A stretch of DNA of 64,000 nt from Bacteroidales bacterium (GCA_017525245.1 JAFXTE010000012.1:1-64000), one strand, 5' to 3'; counted from the stretch's first letter, positions 24,009 through 32,993 are shown. Program-made: numbers and translations. The notes: a model not told the origin generated them from the sequence alone.

Positions 24009-27000
24009 ATGGAAAATATTTCTTGGTCTGAAGAGCAGGTTTTAGCAGTTGTAAATGAGTTTAATGACAAGATGGAAGAACTTCGAAAACAAGCTCCGAA
24101 ATTCCAGCATATTGATTTTGTCAAGTTTGCTCTTATTTATCTGACACGCGAAGGCTTGACAACCGACTTGCTAATTGAAGATGTGAAAGATAAAAAAGTC
24201 GGAAGTGTTTTACAATACTTCAACGAGGTGATGGCTGATTCGAATTTCAAGCTCAAGCCTAACAATGAACAGATCACCTATACCCTTAAAGAAGCCATTC
24301 TTGAGATCTATAGCAATACGATTAAAGTCATTCCTTTTGAGGTTTTCATAGTGAATTATTTTGATTCTATCTTTATTCTTTTGGGTGATTTTTGGAATAA
24401 TCGAATCGAAGAATTTAATGTGATATCATCTTATAAGGCTTATGGTTTGAACGACAAATCGTTGTATATAAAAGGGTATTGTGCTTTTTCAGCTTTACTC
24501 ACAAAACTTGAAGATCCAAAATCCATTTGGGATAATAAGATTGCCATAGAATTTGACGATTTTGATGATTTATACATTTTTGATATAATATATGGAGCTC
24601 GCATTTCCACCATTCAGGACAAAATTGTTTTCATAAACCAGGCGCCTTTCGATGGAAATCAAAAAATTGACTTATACATAGACATGACTTTTGATTTCAA
24701 CAAAACTTCTTCTGTCCTTGAGCAACTTACACTAAAGGGGAAGGTCGTTGCAGGAGTAAATGAGCATGTTATCAAGGGAGAGAATCAAATCGTTCGTGAA
24801 CTGTTTGATGATAGACGAGTACAAACAGTACATACTAACGGGATAGATAATGGTTGGATAGAATTCGGAATTGAGAAATATAGTTTGTCACCATTCTTTT
24901 ATTCATCAGACCATGATCTGTATCGTGAAATAGAGACTGAAGAGATAATTCGTTATGGTTACTCATTAGATTATGAGAGATATGAAGTGTTCGAAAAAGT
25001 TGATGGGTTTATGACAACGATTGCTGATAATCTTCAAAATTTAGTTGAAGGTTATGAGGCAAGTACAGCATCTCTTTTCCTTATTCCTTATTTCAAAAAG
25101 CATTATAAAGGTGTGCTGTCAACTTTGATTGATGAATTTACTTACCCTGATTTCAAGACTTTAGAAGATAATTGCATAAAACGACATGAAGACGAGAAAG
25201 CACAGGTTATTCGTGCGTTTAATTTTTGTATCTCCCAAATAGGACGTGTCGATTATTATTCTGACGCTAAATATCAACATTTCCTTAATGCAATAAGGAT
25301 GATTGAAACCATTGATGACAATATCTTTCATAAGTATTATTCTGAAATAATTGAGAGAATCTGTGAAAGGGTAGTTCGATCTTCTTATACATCTCAATAT
25401 CAATTTATAGAATCTCAAATAGGAAATGCCGATGATTTACAGATTGTTGTTAGGAAAGACGATTATGCCGACATTATCTATCCAGGAGACAGTGGTATTG
25501 ATGAACTAACATCCTATGCAGGTTGGGGAAGTGTTATCACACCAAAAACATTGAAGGGAAAATCGGTTGAAATAGAAATGGCTTTTGACATTGATGCAGA
25601 GGAGTTTTACTATGACCCTGTGTGTTCTGCATCACAATATGTCATATTTAACGCAATGCGCGGTAAAAACAAGTCTCAATATGTTCGTGACATTGCGATT
25701 CCAATCTGTGATGTCGCCGATGTTGTCATTGATTTGCACAAAGACATCCGTCAATATGAAACGATTTCAAAATCGCATCTCAAGCATGGAGGACTATACG
25801 TGACTTTTGTCATGAAAAAAGATTTAGGATTATGCCAACCAGTCATCGAGAAACTCATCAAGGAAAATGTCTTAGATAAAGTCATCAGTCTCAACAATCG
25901 CTACTTGTTATTCATTAACCAAAGCAAACAGGATGACAAAGTAGTTTTGGCTAAGTTCAATCATGTTGATGAAGACCGGTGGCTGCAATCCTATCAAACT
26001 ATCATTGACGAATTGGCTTTAAATGCCGATTCCAAGCATGTTAGAATCTTGTCTTCGAAAGATTTTGCAGCAACTAATTATTCCATCTCGACAGATTCCT
26101 ATTTCACCGCCGTTGATTCTCATAGTATTGAAAGTGTTATTCATTCCCTGATCGCCCGTCACAATGTTGAGTATAATGCCATAGACATTTTGCTATACAT
26201 TCTGTCGAGAGTTGGTCATCTTCATAGATATGGTGTGGAATTTCCGTATTTTTCAAAAACCATAGAGAAGTTGGATGGGGTCTATGACAGTATGCTTGAT
26301 TATGAAGAACTTTTGATGGACAACTACACGGAATGTGTCAACACCGTGATTCAAATATATGGTACAGAGGTTTTTGCTCACGAACATTTCCAGCCCGGAA
26401 TCTCCAAATTGATGGTGGATGTCCTCTCGCCAGACAGTATCCACAATGTTTATAACCCGTTTGCAGGATTGGTAAGTTTTTGCTACTTGCTACCCAAGGC
26501 AGACTATTTTGGAAGTGAAATTGACGAGAATGTATTTACATTTGCAGCTTATCGATTGGAAGCCAATGGCCTATACGATCAAGCAATGTTCGAGTGTAGG
26601 GATTCTACAATTGATGATGCGGATGATGTCGCGCCCTTTGACACAATTCTCACTATTCTCCCATTCATGATTAAGAATGAGACCCGTTTGTATGATTATC
26701 TATTCGGGAAGTGCTTCTCTATGTTGGAGGAGAATGGTAAAATGATGGTGGCTCTCCCTTCCAAGTTCACTTTTGACAAATCACCCGCAATGACCGAACT
26801 TCGAAAAAAAATTGTGGAAAACAAGTGGGTGGAGAAAGTTATATGTTTGCCCAAAGGCGCATTCACAGGAACGAATGTCAACACCTGTTTGATTCAACTA
26901 TCAAAGCGAGCTAATCAGGAAATATTATTCTGTGATGCCACTCAAATGGTTGAATATGACAAAGGAAAAGGGACGATTCAGATGGAGGCAATTGTTTCTG

Positions 27001-28340
27001 CAATCAATCAGGAGGAGTCGTCTTGCTGCTTCAGAATTGCCAATTCGGCTGTCTTGGAAAATAATTATTCGCTTAACCTATTCGTCTATAAACCATTCCC
27101 GTCAGAAGAGGGCACAATTCAATGTCGGCTGAACAATTTCTTGACCGAGATTAAACGAACCCCGGCTCTTTCTTTGCCAGAAGGTTTGTTGTTCACTCAA
27201 GACATGCTTTCGTCGGATGTGGTGAATTATAGAAAAGGTTTAGATGATTTGAAAACAGGTGGTGTAAGTGAGTCCATGATGAAACTCCAAGGCGATGCGC
27301 TGATTGTCTCATCCGTTCAAAGCAATCTGAAACCCACGTACTTGGAAGTTGGAGAAGACACGTGTTATTACATGAATCGTGGTCTGTTGGCCTTTAAGGT
27401 GGATACCACAAAAGTGTTGCCTGGATATATTTGTCACGCATTAACACAGCCGGAAATATTGAAGCAAATCGACAATTATCGTATAGGAACGCTTGCAAAG
27501 ATTTCCTCAGACGACTTTCTAAACGTGCGGATTAACCTGCCAGATCTTTCTGCACAAAGAGCTATTGTTGATGATCTCACTCGTGAGCAATACACTAAGA
27601 AAAAGCAGGAATTAAACAAGATATATGGTGATGTTTATGCGGAAAAGGAAGAGGAATTCAAATCCTTGAAACATGCTATGGGAAAATCTGTTGCTGGAAT
27701 CACCGCTGCTGTAGATAATCTGTATAAGTATTTTGAAGGGAAGGGGCAGTTAGACACCATTGTTCATGAGCGCAGGTCATCCACACTGGGCGACAAACTT
27801 AATGTAATACAACAAAGTGTCCAGCATATTGCTGTACTTTTGAAACATGGAGCAGACTTTTTGGATGTATCCCAATACCCGATAGAATCGGTTTCCATCG
27901 ATGATCTTTGGCGGTGCATAACGTACGAAACAAACAGATTCTCTCTCAGCAAGTATAATGTGTTGGAAGATTCAATCAAACGTATGACTATCAGAATGAA
28001 TGTCGATTTATTCAAGATACTCGTGAATGATATACTGTCTAATGCGGAGAAACATGCTTTTGAAGACAACAATCCTATCAATACGGTTCGCGTAGAATAC
28101 GTTTGTGACAATTCTTGGTTCACACTGTTTGTCTCGAATAATGGTCGGCCTTTCCCGGATGATGTGGATGTGAAAAAATTCACGAAAAGATACTGGTCTG
28201 CTGGAAATCACCAAGGAAGTGGAATCGGCGGACACGATATTCTCAAGATAATGACCGCTTTTCAGGGAGAGTTTGAATTGTTGACGGATTACGAGGATTC
28301 CTATCCGACTTGCTATGTGTTAAGATTCCCTGTTGAGTAA
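24009..28340 (+). CDS. Methylase-like / specificity-like / histidine-kinase fusion protein
   Basis: A 1443-residue soluble protein with no signal peptide or membrane segment. Residues 1-~480 match no named domain. A type I methylase-like core starts at N816-PFAGLVSF (motif I region) and continues through D878-TILTILPF (motif IV region), MLEENGKMMVALPS and VICLPKGAFTGTNVNTCLIQLS. The catalytic NPPF is ILPF at 883-886, so methyl transfer is doubtful. Residues ~1050-1195 look like one specificity-subunit recognition unit (GDALIVSSVQ..., ending INLPDLSAQRAIVDDL). A helical segment carries SLKHAMGKS with H1222, like a HisKA phosphoacceptor. The HATPase has N-box LSNAEKHAF (N1345) and G2 GSGIGG (1403-1408). 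The ATG at 24009 avoids an upstream non-ATG extension. Strongly AT-rich. Predicted DNA-sensing kinase. Confidence 0.8.
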   Translation: MENISWSEEQVLAVVNEFNDKMEELRKQAPKFQHIDFVKFALIYLTREGLTTDLLIEDVKDKKVGSVLQYFNEVMADSNFKLKPNNEQITYTLKEAILEIYSNTIKVIPFEVFIVNYFDSIFILLGDFWNNRIEEFNVISSYKAYGLNDKSLYIKGYCAFSALLTKLEDPKSIWDNKIAIEFDDFDDLYIFDIIYGARISTIQDKIVFINQAPFDGNQKIDLYIDMTFDFNKTSSVLEQLTLKGKVVAGVNEHVIKGENQIVRELFDDRRVQTVHTNGIDNGWIEFGIEKYSLSPFFYSSDHDLYREIETEEIIRYGYSLDYERYEVFEKVDGFMTTIADNLQNLVEGYEASTASLFLIPYFKKHYKGVLSTLIDEFTYPDFKTLEDNCIKRHEDEKAQVIRAFNFCISQIGRVDYYSDAKYQHFLNAIRMIETIDDNIFHKYYSEIIERICERVVRSSYTSQYQFIESQIGNADDLQIVVRKDDYADIIYPGDSGIDELTSYAGWGSVITPKTLKGKSVEIEMAFDIDAEEFYYDPVCSASQYVIFNAMRGKNKSQYVRDIAIPICDVADVVIDLHKDIRQYETISKSHLKHGGLYVTFVMKKDLGLCQPVIEKLIKENVLDKVISLNNRYLLFINQSKQDDKVVLAKFNHVDEDRWLQSYQTIIDELALNADSKHVRILSSKDFAATNYSISTDSYFTAVDSHSIESVIHSLIARHNVEYNAIDILLYILSRVGHLHRYGVEFPYFSKTIEKLDGVYDSMLDYEELLMDNYTECVNTVIQIYGTEVFAHEHFQPGISKLMVDVLSPDSIHNVYNPFAGLVSFCYLLPKADYFGSEIDENVFTFAAYRLEANGLYDQAMFECRDSTIDDADDVAPFDTILTILPFMIKNETRLYDYLFGKCFSMLEENGKMMVALPSKFTFDKSPAMTELRKKIVENKWVEKVICLPKGAFTGTNVNTCLIQLSKRANQEILFCDATQMVEYDKGKGTIQMEAIVSAINQEESSCCFRIANSAVLENNYSLNLFVYKPFPSEEGTIQCRLNNFLTEIKRTPALSLPEGLLFTQDMLSSDVVNYRKGLDDLKTGGVSESMMKLQGDALIVSSVQSNLKPTYLEVGEDTCYYMNRGLLAFKVDTTKVLPGYICHALTQPEILKQIDNYRIGTLAKISSDDFLNVRINLPDLSAQRAIVDDLTREQYTKKKQELNKIYGDVYAEKEEEFKSLKHAMGKSVAGITAAVDNLYKYFEGKGQLDTIVHERRSSTLGDKLNVIQQSVQHIAVLLKHGADFLDVSQYPIESVSIDDLWRCITYETNRFSLSKYNVLEDSIKRMTIRMNVDLFKILVNDILSNAEKHAFEDNNPINTVRVEYVCDNSWFTLFVSNNGRPFPDDVDVKKFTKRYWSAGNHQGSGIGGHDILKIMTAFQGEFELLTDYEDSYPTCYVLRFPVE

Positions 28341-28392
28341 GTGGTCGTTTTATAGCTAAATCAATTTGATAGTATCATAAAACCAATAAATT

Positions 28393-29559
28393 ATGGCATA
28401 TAAAGTTTTGTGGGTTGATGACGAGTTTGATACCGATGCGTTACAAGAAGTAGCTGATTCCGCTGCAAACCGAGGAATCAATATGGATACGGCGTGCAAG
28501 TCTGCAGAAGAGGCTTTGGCACATTTGCAACATGCTAAAGATTTTGATGCAATCATTTTGGATGCCCGCTTTTTAACGTCAACAAGCGACACTCTTGACA
28601 GTAAAGGCGGAGTGAAAGGCTTAGGTAGAGTTATAAAACGTATTCGACAGTTGAAGGATGCGGGAGACTATATCCCGACATTCATCTTTTCTGGTCAGCC
28701 CGACACTTTCAAGAGCGAATGGTTTGCGGAAACATACGAAGAGTATGAGGTTTTCCAAAAGGGGTTGGACAACATGAGGTTGTTTGATGCGATTATTCGC
28801 GCTGTGAACGAAAGAGAGGTAAGCCAAGTGAAGCTGAAATATGCTCCACTGTTTGACATTGGTGTGCCGAAATATCTGTTTGATTCTTCAGATATTGCCG
28901 ATCGTCTGTTGAATTATGCTATACAAGTCGAGCATAACGATACGAAGAAAACGGATTATTTGAATGATATGCGTAAACTGATAGAAGAACTTTTTGAAAA
29001 GTGTGAACAAGTCGGTTTGCTTCGTTCAGGAATCAACTCACTGAATGAAAAGAGTAAGTTTTTGTGTGACAACAATATGCAGAAGTTCATTCCTCCGTAT
29101 GTTCAAGAGTCTATTCGACATATTCTCCGTTGCACCCAAGAAGGTTCTCATCATGGGTCTGCAGATGCCGATATGCGAAACGGTATCGCACCGTTTTTGT
29201 TCAGATCTCTGTTTTTCTCCCTTGCCACAGTGTTGGTTTGGTGGAAACAATTTGTTGACAGTAATTGCGATAAAGATGCATTAAAACAATTTGTGGAATC
29301 TATCCAAGTAGAGTCAGATCAGGCAAAAAAAGAAAAGAAGCCTGAAGAATCAGAGCGAGATGCCACAACGCCTCTTCCATACACATATATCGTAGAAAAG
29401 GATAGTGACGGATTTTATCATTGTGGCCCTTATTTGATGTCATCAAAGCACGGACAAGCAATAGAAGGGAGAATGGTGACAGTTCTCGATGAGGATGCCA
29501 ATACGAAAAAAAAGATTGATGTGTACCCGAGATTTGCGAAGAGAGTTAAGGAGGTTTGA
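28393..29559 (+). CDS. Receiver-domain protein with helical R-x6-H C-terminal domain
   Basis: A 388-residue partner of the upstream kinase fusion, 52 bp downstream on the same strand. Residues 1-~125 are a complete response-regulator receiver: acidic pair D9-D10 in LWVDDE, phosphoacceptor D57 in AIILDARF, the switch serine in TFIFSGQ, and the lysine in VFQKGLD. The rest is helical and is not a recognised DNA-binding output domain. It contains R246-CTQEGS-H253-H254 followed by a hydrophobic helix (PFLFRSLFFSLATVLVWW), an arrangement reminiscent of HEPN RNases (R-x4-6-H), which is inference. Residues ~310-325 are a lysine/glutamate linker. A beta-rich tail (YTYIVEKDSDGFYHCGPYL) ends the protein. 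Confidence 0.8.
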   Translation: MAYKVLWVDDEFDTDALQEVADSAANRGINMDTACKSAEEALAHLQHAKDFDAIILDARFLTSTSDTLDSKGGVKGLGRVIKRIRQLKDAGDYIPTFIFSGQPDTFKSEWFAETYEEYEVFQKGLDNMRLFDAIIRAVNEREVSQVKLKYAPLFDIGVPKYLFDSSDIADRLLNYAIQVEHNDTKKTDYLNDMRKLIEELFEKCEQVGLLRSGINSLNEKSKFLCDNNMQKFIPPYVQESIRHILRCTQEGSHHGSADADMRNGIAPFLFRSLFFSLATVLVWWKQFVDSNCDKDALKQFVESIQVESDQAKKEKKPEESERDATTPLPYTYIVEKDSDGFYHCGPYLMSSKHGQAIEGRMVTVLDEDANTKKKIDVYPRFAKRVKEV

Positions 29560-29602
29560 AAGTGATAGAGAATAGGTTCACTATCCCTGAACCTACCCGT
29601 TG

Positions 29603-29610
29603 TATTTTTG
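29603..29610 (+). promoter_or_regulatory. -7 box before the small membrane peptide and rmuC
   Basis: TATTTTTG, 43 bp upstream of the small ORF at 29654. Confidence 0.55.
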
Positions 29611-29653
29611 CCGCCGGAAATCAACGTTATTATTCATCAAAATTTTTGGAGTT

Positions 29654-29755
29654 ATGATTATTTACATTCTCATTGGTTGTTTCGGCTGGCTTCTGGAAGC
29701 CGTAGGTGGCGCTTTAATTGGCAAGAATCCCGGAGACATGTTCGGCAAAAAGTAG
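29654..29755 (+). CDS. Putative 33-residue membrane peptide
   Basis: The ORF begins MIIYILIGCFGWLLEAVGG and ends MFGKK, with one hydrophobic helix, glycines and a basic tail. It has a promoter-like box upstream and precedes rmuC by 57 bp. I do not recognise it. The GxxLxG-rich helix resembles small phage- or toxin-type or glycine-zipper peptides, but this is weak. It may be a real short gene or merely the open leader of rmuC. Confidence 0.4.
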   Translation: MIIYILIGCFGWLLEAVGGALIGKNPGDMFGKK

Positions 29756-29812
29756 TTCAAATCTTCTTAATTGCAGGTCAACATTCATCAATTATTCATC
29801 AAATATCTCGCT

Positions 29813-31596
29813 ATGAACACTTTCATATACATCATTTTAGCATTGGTGGCAGTTTGCACCATCTGCACAGTCATCGTTATGGTCAAAGTCTTTTCCAGAC
29901 AAGAAACCACCTCGGATGTCTCTTCGAAAGACTTCGACCGCTTGGAAGGGAAAATCTCGGAAGAGAACAGGAGTGCCCGGCAGGAACTGTCGGACAACAT
30001 CGATAAAATCCGAAAAGAGCTGTCGGAGAACGTCGGACACATGCGGACGGAAACGGTGGACAACATGGGAAAGATGCGGGAGGAACTCTCTGGCAACGTG
30101 GGGAAGATGCGCGAAGAGATTTCGGGCACGGTGAACAAATTACGCTCTGAATTCACTGAAAATGTCAGTCAGTTGAGGAAAGAATCGTCGGAAACGTCCA
30201 AAAACCAGCGAGAAGAGACAAAGAAAGCCTTTACGGACTTTCAGACCGCATTTGGTGACAATGTCGCAAAACTCAATTCTTTCCAAAAAGAAGGCTTCGA
30301 TGACATGGGGAAGCGCAACAAGGAGTTTGTGGGCACCATGGAGTCCAAACTTGAAAACTTGAAGGATACCACCAACACGACGCTGACAAAATCGTTCGAG
30401 CAATTCTTCAAAACATTCGATGCCAACACTGACAAATCGGTTGAGGCGCAGAATGCCGGTTTTGAGAAGATGGAGAAACGTCAGTCGGACTTGATTAAGA
30501 CTACGGAAACCAAACTTGATGCGCTGCGTTCCATCGTCGAGGAAAAGCTGACCACGATGTCCGAGAAGTTCCAGGAAGGGTTCGAGAAGAACACCGAAAA
30601 GATGGTGGAAGCTCAGAAGGAGCGGTTTGCCGAAATGGACAAGCGGCAGTCGGACCTGATCCAAACGACAGAGAAACGGTTGGATGAGATGCGGGCAACG
30701 GTGGATGAGAAGCTGCAGAAGACCCTGAACGACCGTCTCGGGCAGTCTTTCAAGCTGGTCAGCGAGCAACTCGAAAGCGTCCAAAAAGGGTTGGGCGAGA
30801 TGAAGAACCTCGCTTCCGATGTCGGAGGTTTGAAGAACGCGTTAACCAATGTCAAAGTGCGTGGCAATTTCGGGGAGCTGCAACTCAAGGCGTTGTTGGA
30901 GCAGATGCTGTCTCCTGAGCAATACGATGAGAATGTGGCCACCGTGCCCGGCAGCTCGGAACGCGTGGAGTTCGCCATCAAGTTGCCCGGTAAGGATGAT
31001 CCCCACCGGTGTATCTGCCTGTCGATTCCAAGTTCCCCAAGGATGTCTATGACCAGTATGTCGATGCCATAGACACGGGGGACGCCGCGACGATCAAATC
31101 GAAATCCAGCCAGTTTGAGAACACAATATTGGCCATGGCGAAGGACATCAGCACCAAGTACTTATCCGTCCCCGACACGACCAATTTCGCCATCATGTTT
31201 GTGCCCGTTGAGAACATCTACGCCGAGGTCATCCGCCGTTCGAAACTTACGCAGGAACTGAGGGACAAATGGAACGTGCTCGTCACAGGACCGACCACCT
31301 TGGGTGCCTTGCTCAGCAGTCTGCAGATGGGCTTCCGCACATTGGCCATCGAGAAACGTAGCAACGATGTCTGGACCACCTTGGGCGCGGTCAAGACGGA
31401 GTTTTCCAAATTCGGCGACCTCCTTGAGAAGGCCAAGAAGAACATCGACTCCGCTTCCGCGACCATCGAGCAGCTTCAGGGCACCCGCACCAAAGCCATC
31501 AAACGGAAACTGCGGGAGGTCGAGGTCCTGCCGACGGACCAGGCCGCCTCGTTGCTGCCGGATATGGGCGAGGAAGGTGTTTGGGATGAAGAATGA
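29813..31596 (+). pseudogene. rmuC: RmuC-family protein, split by a frameshift
   Basis: RmuC limits DNA inversion and rearrangement at short repeats and has a membrane anchor, a long coiled coil and a nuclease-like core. Here the first frame (from the ATG at 29813) has a membrane segment (residues ~3-25), ~300 residues of coiled coil, and the core start GNFGELQLKALLEQML, VEFAIKLPGKDD. It then runs out of frame at 31072. The core resumes one frame over with VYLPVDSKFPKDVYDQYVDA through GALLSSLQMGFRTLAIEK to 31596. Adding one C to the CCCC run at 31001-31004 restores a continuous reading (DDPPPVYLPVD). Either a real 1-nt deletion or an assembly error. Confidence 0.88.
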
Positions 31597-31975
31597 TGGT
31601 TTTTCCCCTATGCCTGGGCAGCTAATGGTTCCCCGTGCCACCTTCGAGACCACGGATGACCGTTTGACGTTCCTTATAAACATCCCTGTCCATCCCGGCT
31701 GTGATAACAAGCTGCTTCAATTAGATGCCCAAGGACAGGTTTCTGTCCCAGAGGGTGTACAGAAAAGTACACAGAAAGGTACACAGAAAAGTACACAGAA
31801 AATCCTTGAGCTTATCGCTGAAAACCCTAAAGTGACAACCCAAGAGATGGCAGATTCGCTTGGAATTATACGGCGAGCCGTTGCCAAGCATATAAAGAAA
31901 TTGCAGGAGCAAGGCGTCATCCGCCGGGTCGGACCGGACAAAGGCGGCCATTGGGAAGTCATAGAGAGACCATGA
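31586..31975 (+). pseudogene. 3' remnant of a second AlbA_2-type ATP-binding protein gene
   Basis: A ~130-codon open stretch whose product contains PRATFETTDDRLTFLINIPVHPGC (split), matching SPRAIIETDDERSFFLIDIPCHP in the intact protein at 21183. A QKSTQKGTQKSTQK repeat and a winged helix (VTTQEMADSLGIIRRAVAKHIK) follow. The AlbA_2 and HATPase parts are absent, and the piece overlaps the end of rmuC by 11 bp. It is a truncated fragment left by deletion or recombination. The 12-bp repeats (GTACACAGAAAA-type, about 31757-31803) encode the QKST units. Confidence 0.8.
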
Positions 31976-32016
31976 AACCACGATTATAGCAGAATACCCT
32001 TCCGGCATAAACAAAT

Positions 32017-32044
32017 GTAGAGACGTTTCATGAAACGTCTCTAC
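32017..32044. repeat. 28-bp palindrome copy (GTAGAGACG family)
   Basis: A perfect palindrome: GTAGAGACGTTTCA followed by its reverse complement. It lies between the AlbA_2 remnant and tRNA-Ser. Confidence 0.85.
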
Positions 32045-32051
32045 AAGGTTG

Positions 32052-32136
32052 CGGAGAGAGAGGGATTCGAACCCCCGGAGGTGTTACCCTCAACGGTTTT
32101 CAAGACCGCCGCAATCGACCGCTCTGCCATCTCTCC
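32052..32136 (-). tRNA. tRNA-Ser (UGA)
   Basis: Class II tRNA on the minus strand. Acceptor GGAGAGA pairs with TCTCTCC, the anticodon loop CTTGAAA gives anticodon TGA, a long variable arm is present, and the T loop is GGTTCGAATCC. It marks the right edge of the accessory stretch; I see no integrase or att duplication beside it. Confidence 0.92.
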
Positions 32137-32211
32137 GAATTGAGCGGCAAAAATACAATTTTTTTCGATATTCTGCCAACGAATGACGATTTTGTTGTAT
32201 TTATTTGATAT

Positions 32212-32991
32212 TTAGGTGTTTGTTATTGCCTTTTTGGTAATAAACCCCGCCTCTGTGATGTCGTAATCATCCGATAACCCAAAACAATTTCGGATATTAT
32301 CCTCGCTGAGGGCCGCGTTTTTGTCTCCAAAATGGAGCACATTCCCACCCTTCAACAACAACACCTGCTTGGAATAAGCCTTCGCGATCGGCAAGTCGTG
32401 GAGGATGATGAGCACCGTGACGTTCCGCTCCTCATTTAACTGTTGCAAGATGTCCATGATCTCGAACTTGTGCGTGACATCGATGTTGGAGAGCGGCTCG
32501 TCCAGGAGCATGATGCCGGTCTGCTGCGCCATGGCGCGGGCGATCATCACCCGCTGCCGCTCGCCACCGCTCAACGACTGTATCAACGTGTCGCGGTAGT
32601 GCCAAACGTTGCATTTTTGCAACATTGCCTCCACAATCTCTTTGTCCTCGGCTCGTTGCATTTCCCATGGGGTCTGATACGGGTTGCGCCCCAACATCAC
32701 GTAGTCGAACACGGAAATGTCGAACACGATGTCCTGATATTGCGGCACGTAGGCGATTTTTCTGGCCATATCCATCATCTTGTACTCAGACATCGGCTTT
32801 CCTTCCAACATAATCGTGCCGCCACTCGGTTGCAACAATCCGACGATGCACTTCAACAACGTGGTCTTGCCGGAGCCGTTCGGTCCCAGAATTGAGCAGA
32901 AGCCGCCTTGCGGGAAGCTTACGGACAAGTCGTTGAAGATTAAGCGGTTGTCGTAGGCGAATGTTAGGTTGGCTATGTTAATGCAATCCAT
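32212..32991 (-). CDS. ABC transporter ATP-binding protein, FecE/BtuD type
   Basis: ATPase of a probable metal-chelate (siderophore, heme or cobalamin) importer. In 259 residues it has Walker A GPNGSGKTT (36-44), the Q-loop in AYVPQYQDI, signature LSGGERQR, Walker B IMLLDEP and the switch histidine in LIILHDLP. The FecCD-like family is suggested by DYVMLGRNPYQ. No permease or binding-protein gene adjoins it, so it is an orphan here. A TTG at 32997 would extend the frame by two codons; I use the ATG at 32991. Hexamer-type repeats lie immediately upstream. Confidence 0.87.
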   Translation of the reverse strand: MDCINIANLTFAYDNRLIFNDLSVSFPQGGFCSILGPNGSGKTTLLKCIVGLLQPSGGTIMLEGKPMSEYKMMDMARKIAYVPQYQDIVFDISVFDYVMLGRNPYQTPWEMQRAEDKEIVEAMLQKCNVWHYRDTLIQSLSGGERQRVMIARAMAQQTGIMLLDEPLSNIDVTHKFEIMDILQQLNEERNVTVLIILHDLPIAKAYSKQVLLLKGGNVLHFGDKNAALSEDNIRNCFGLSDDYDITEAGFITKKAITNT

Positions 32992-32993
32992 GT

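Noticed and set aside
24009-29559. Ordinary type I restriction-modification locus
   Set aside because: No HsdR-type helicase/nuclease is present, the catalytic NPPF is lost, and the C-terminus is a kinase-type ATPase.
32052-32136. tRNA-Ser as an integration site of a genomic island
   Set aside because: No integrase gene and no duplicated tRNA 3' end were seen within the window.
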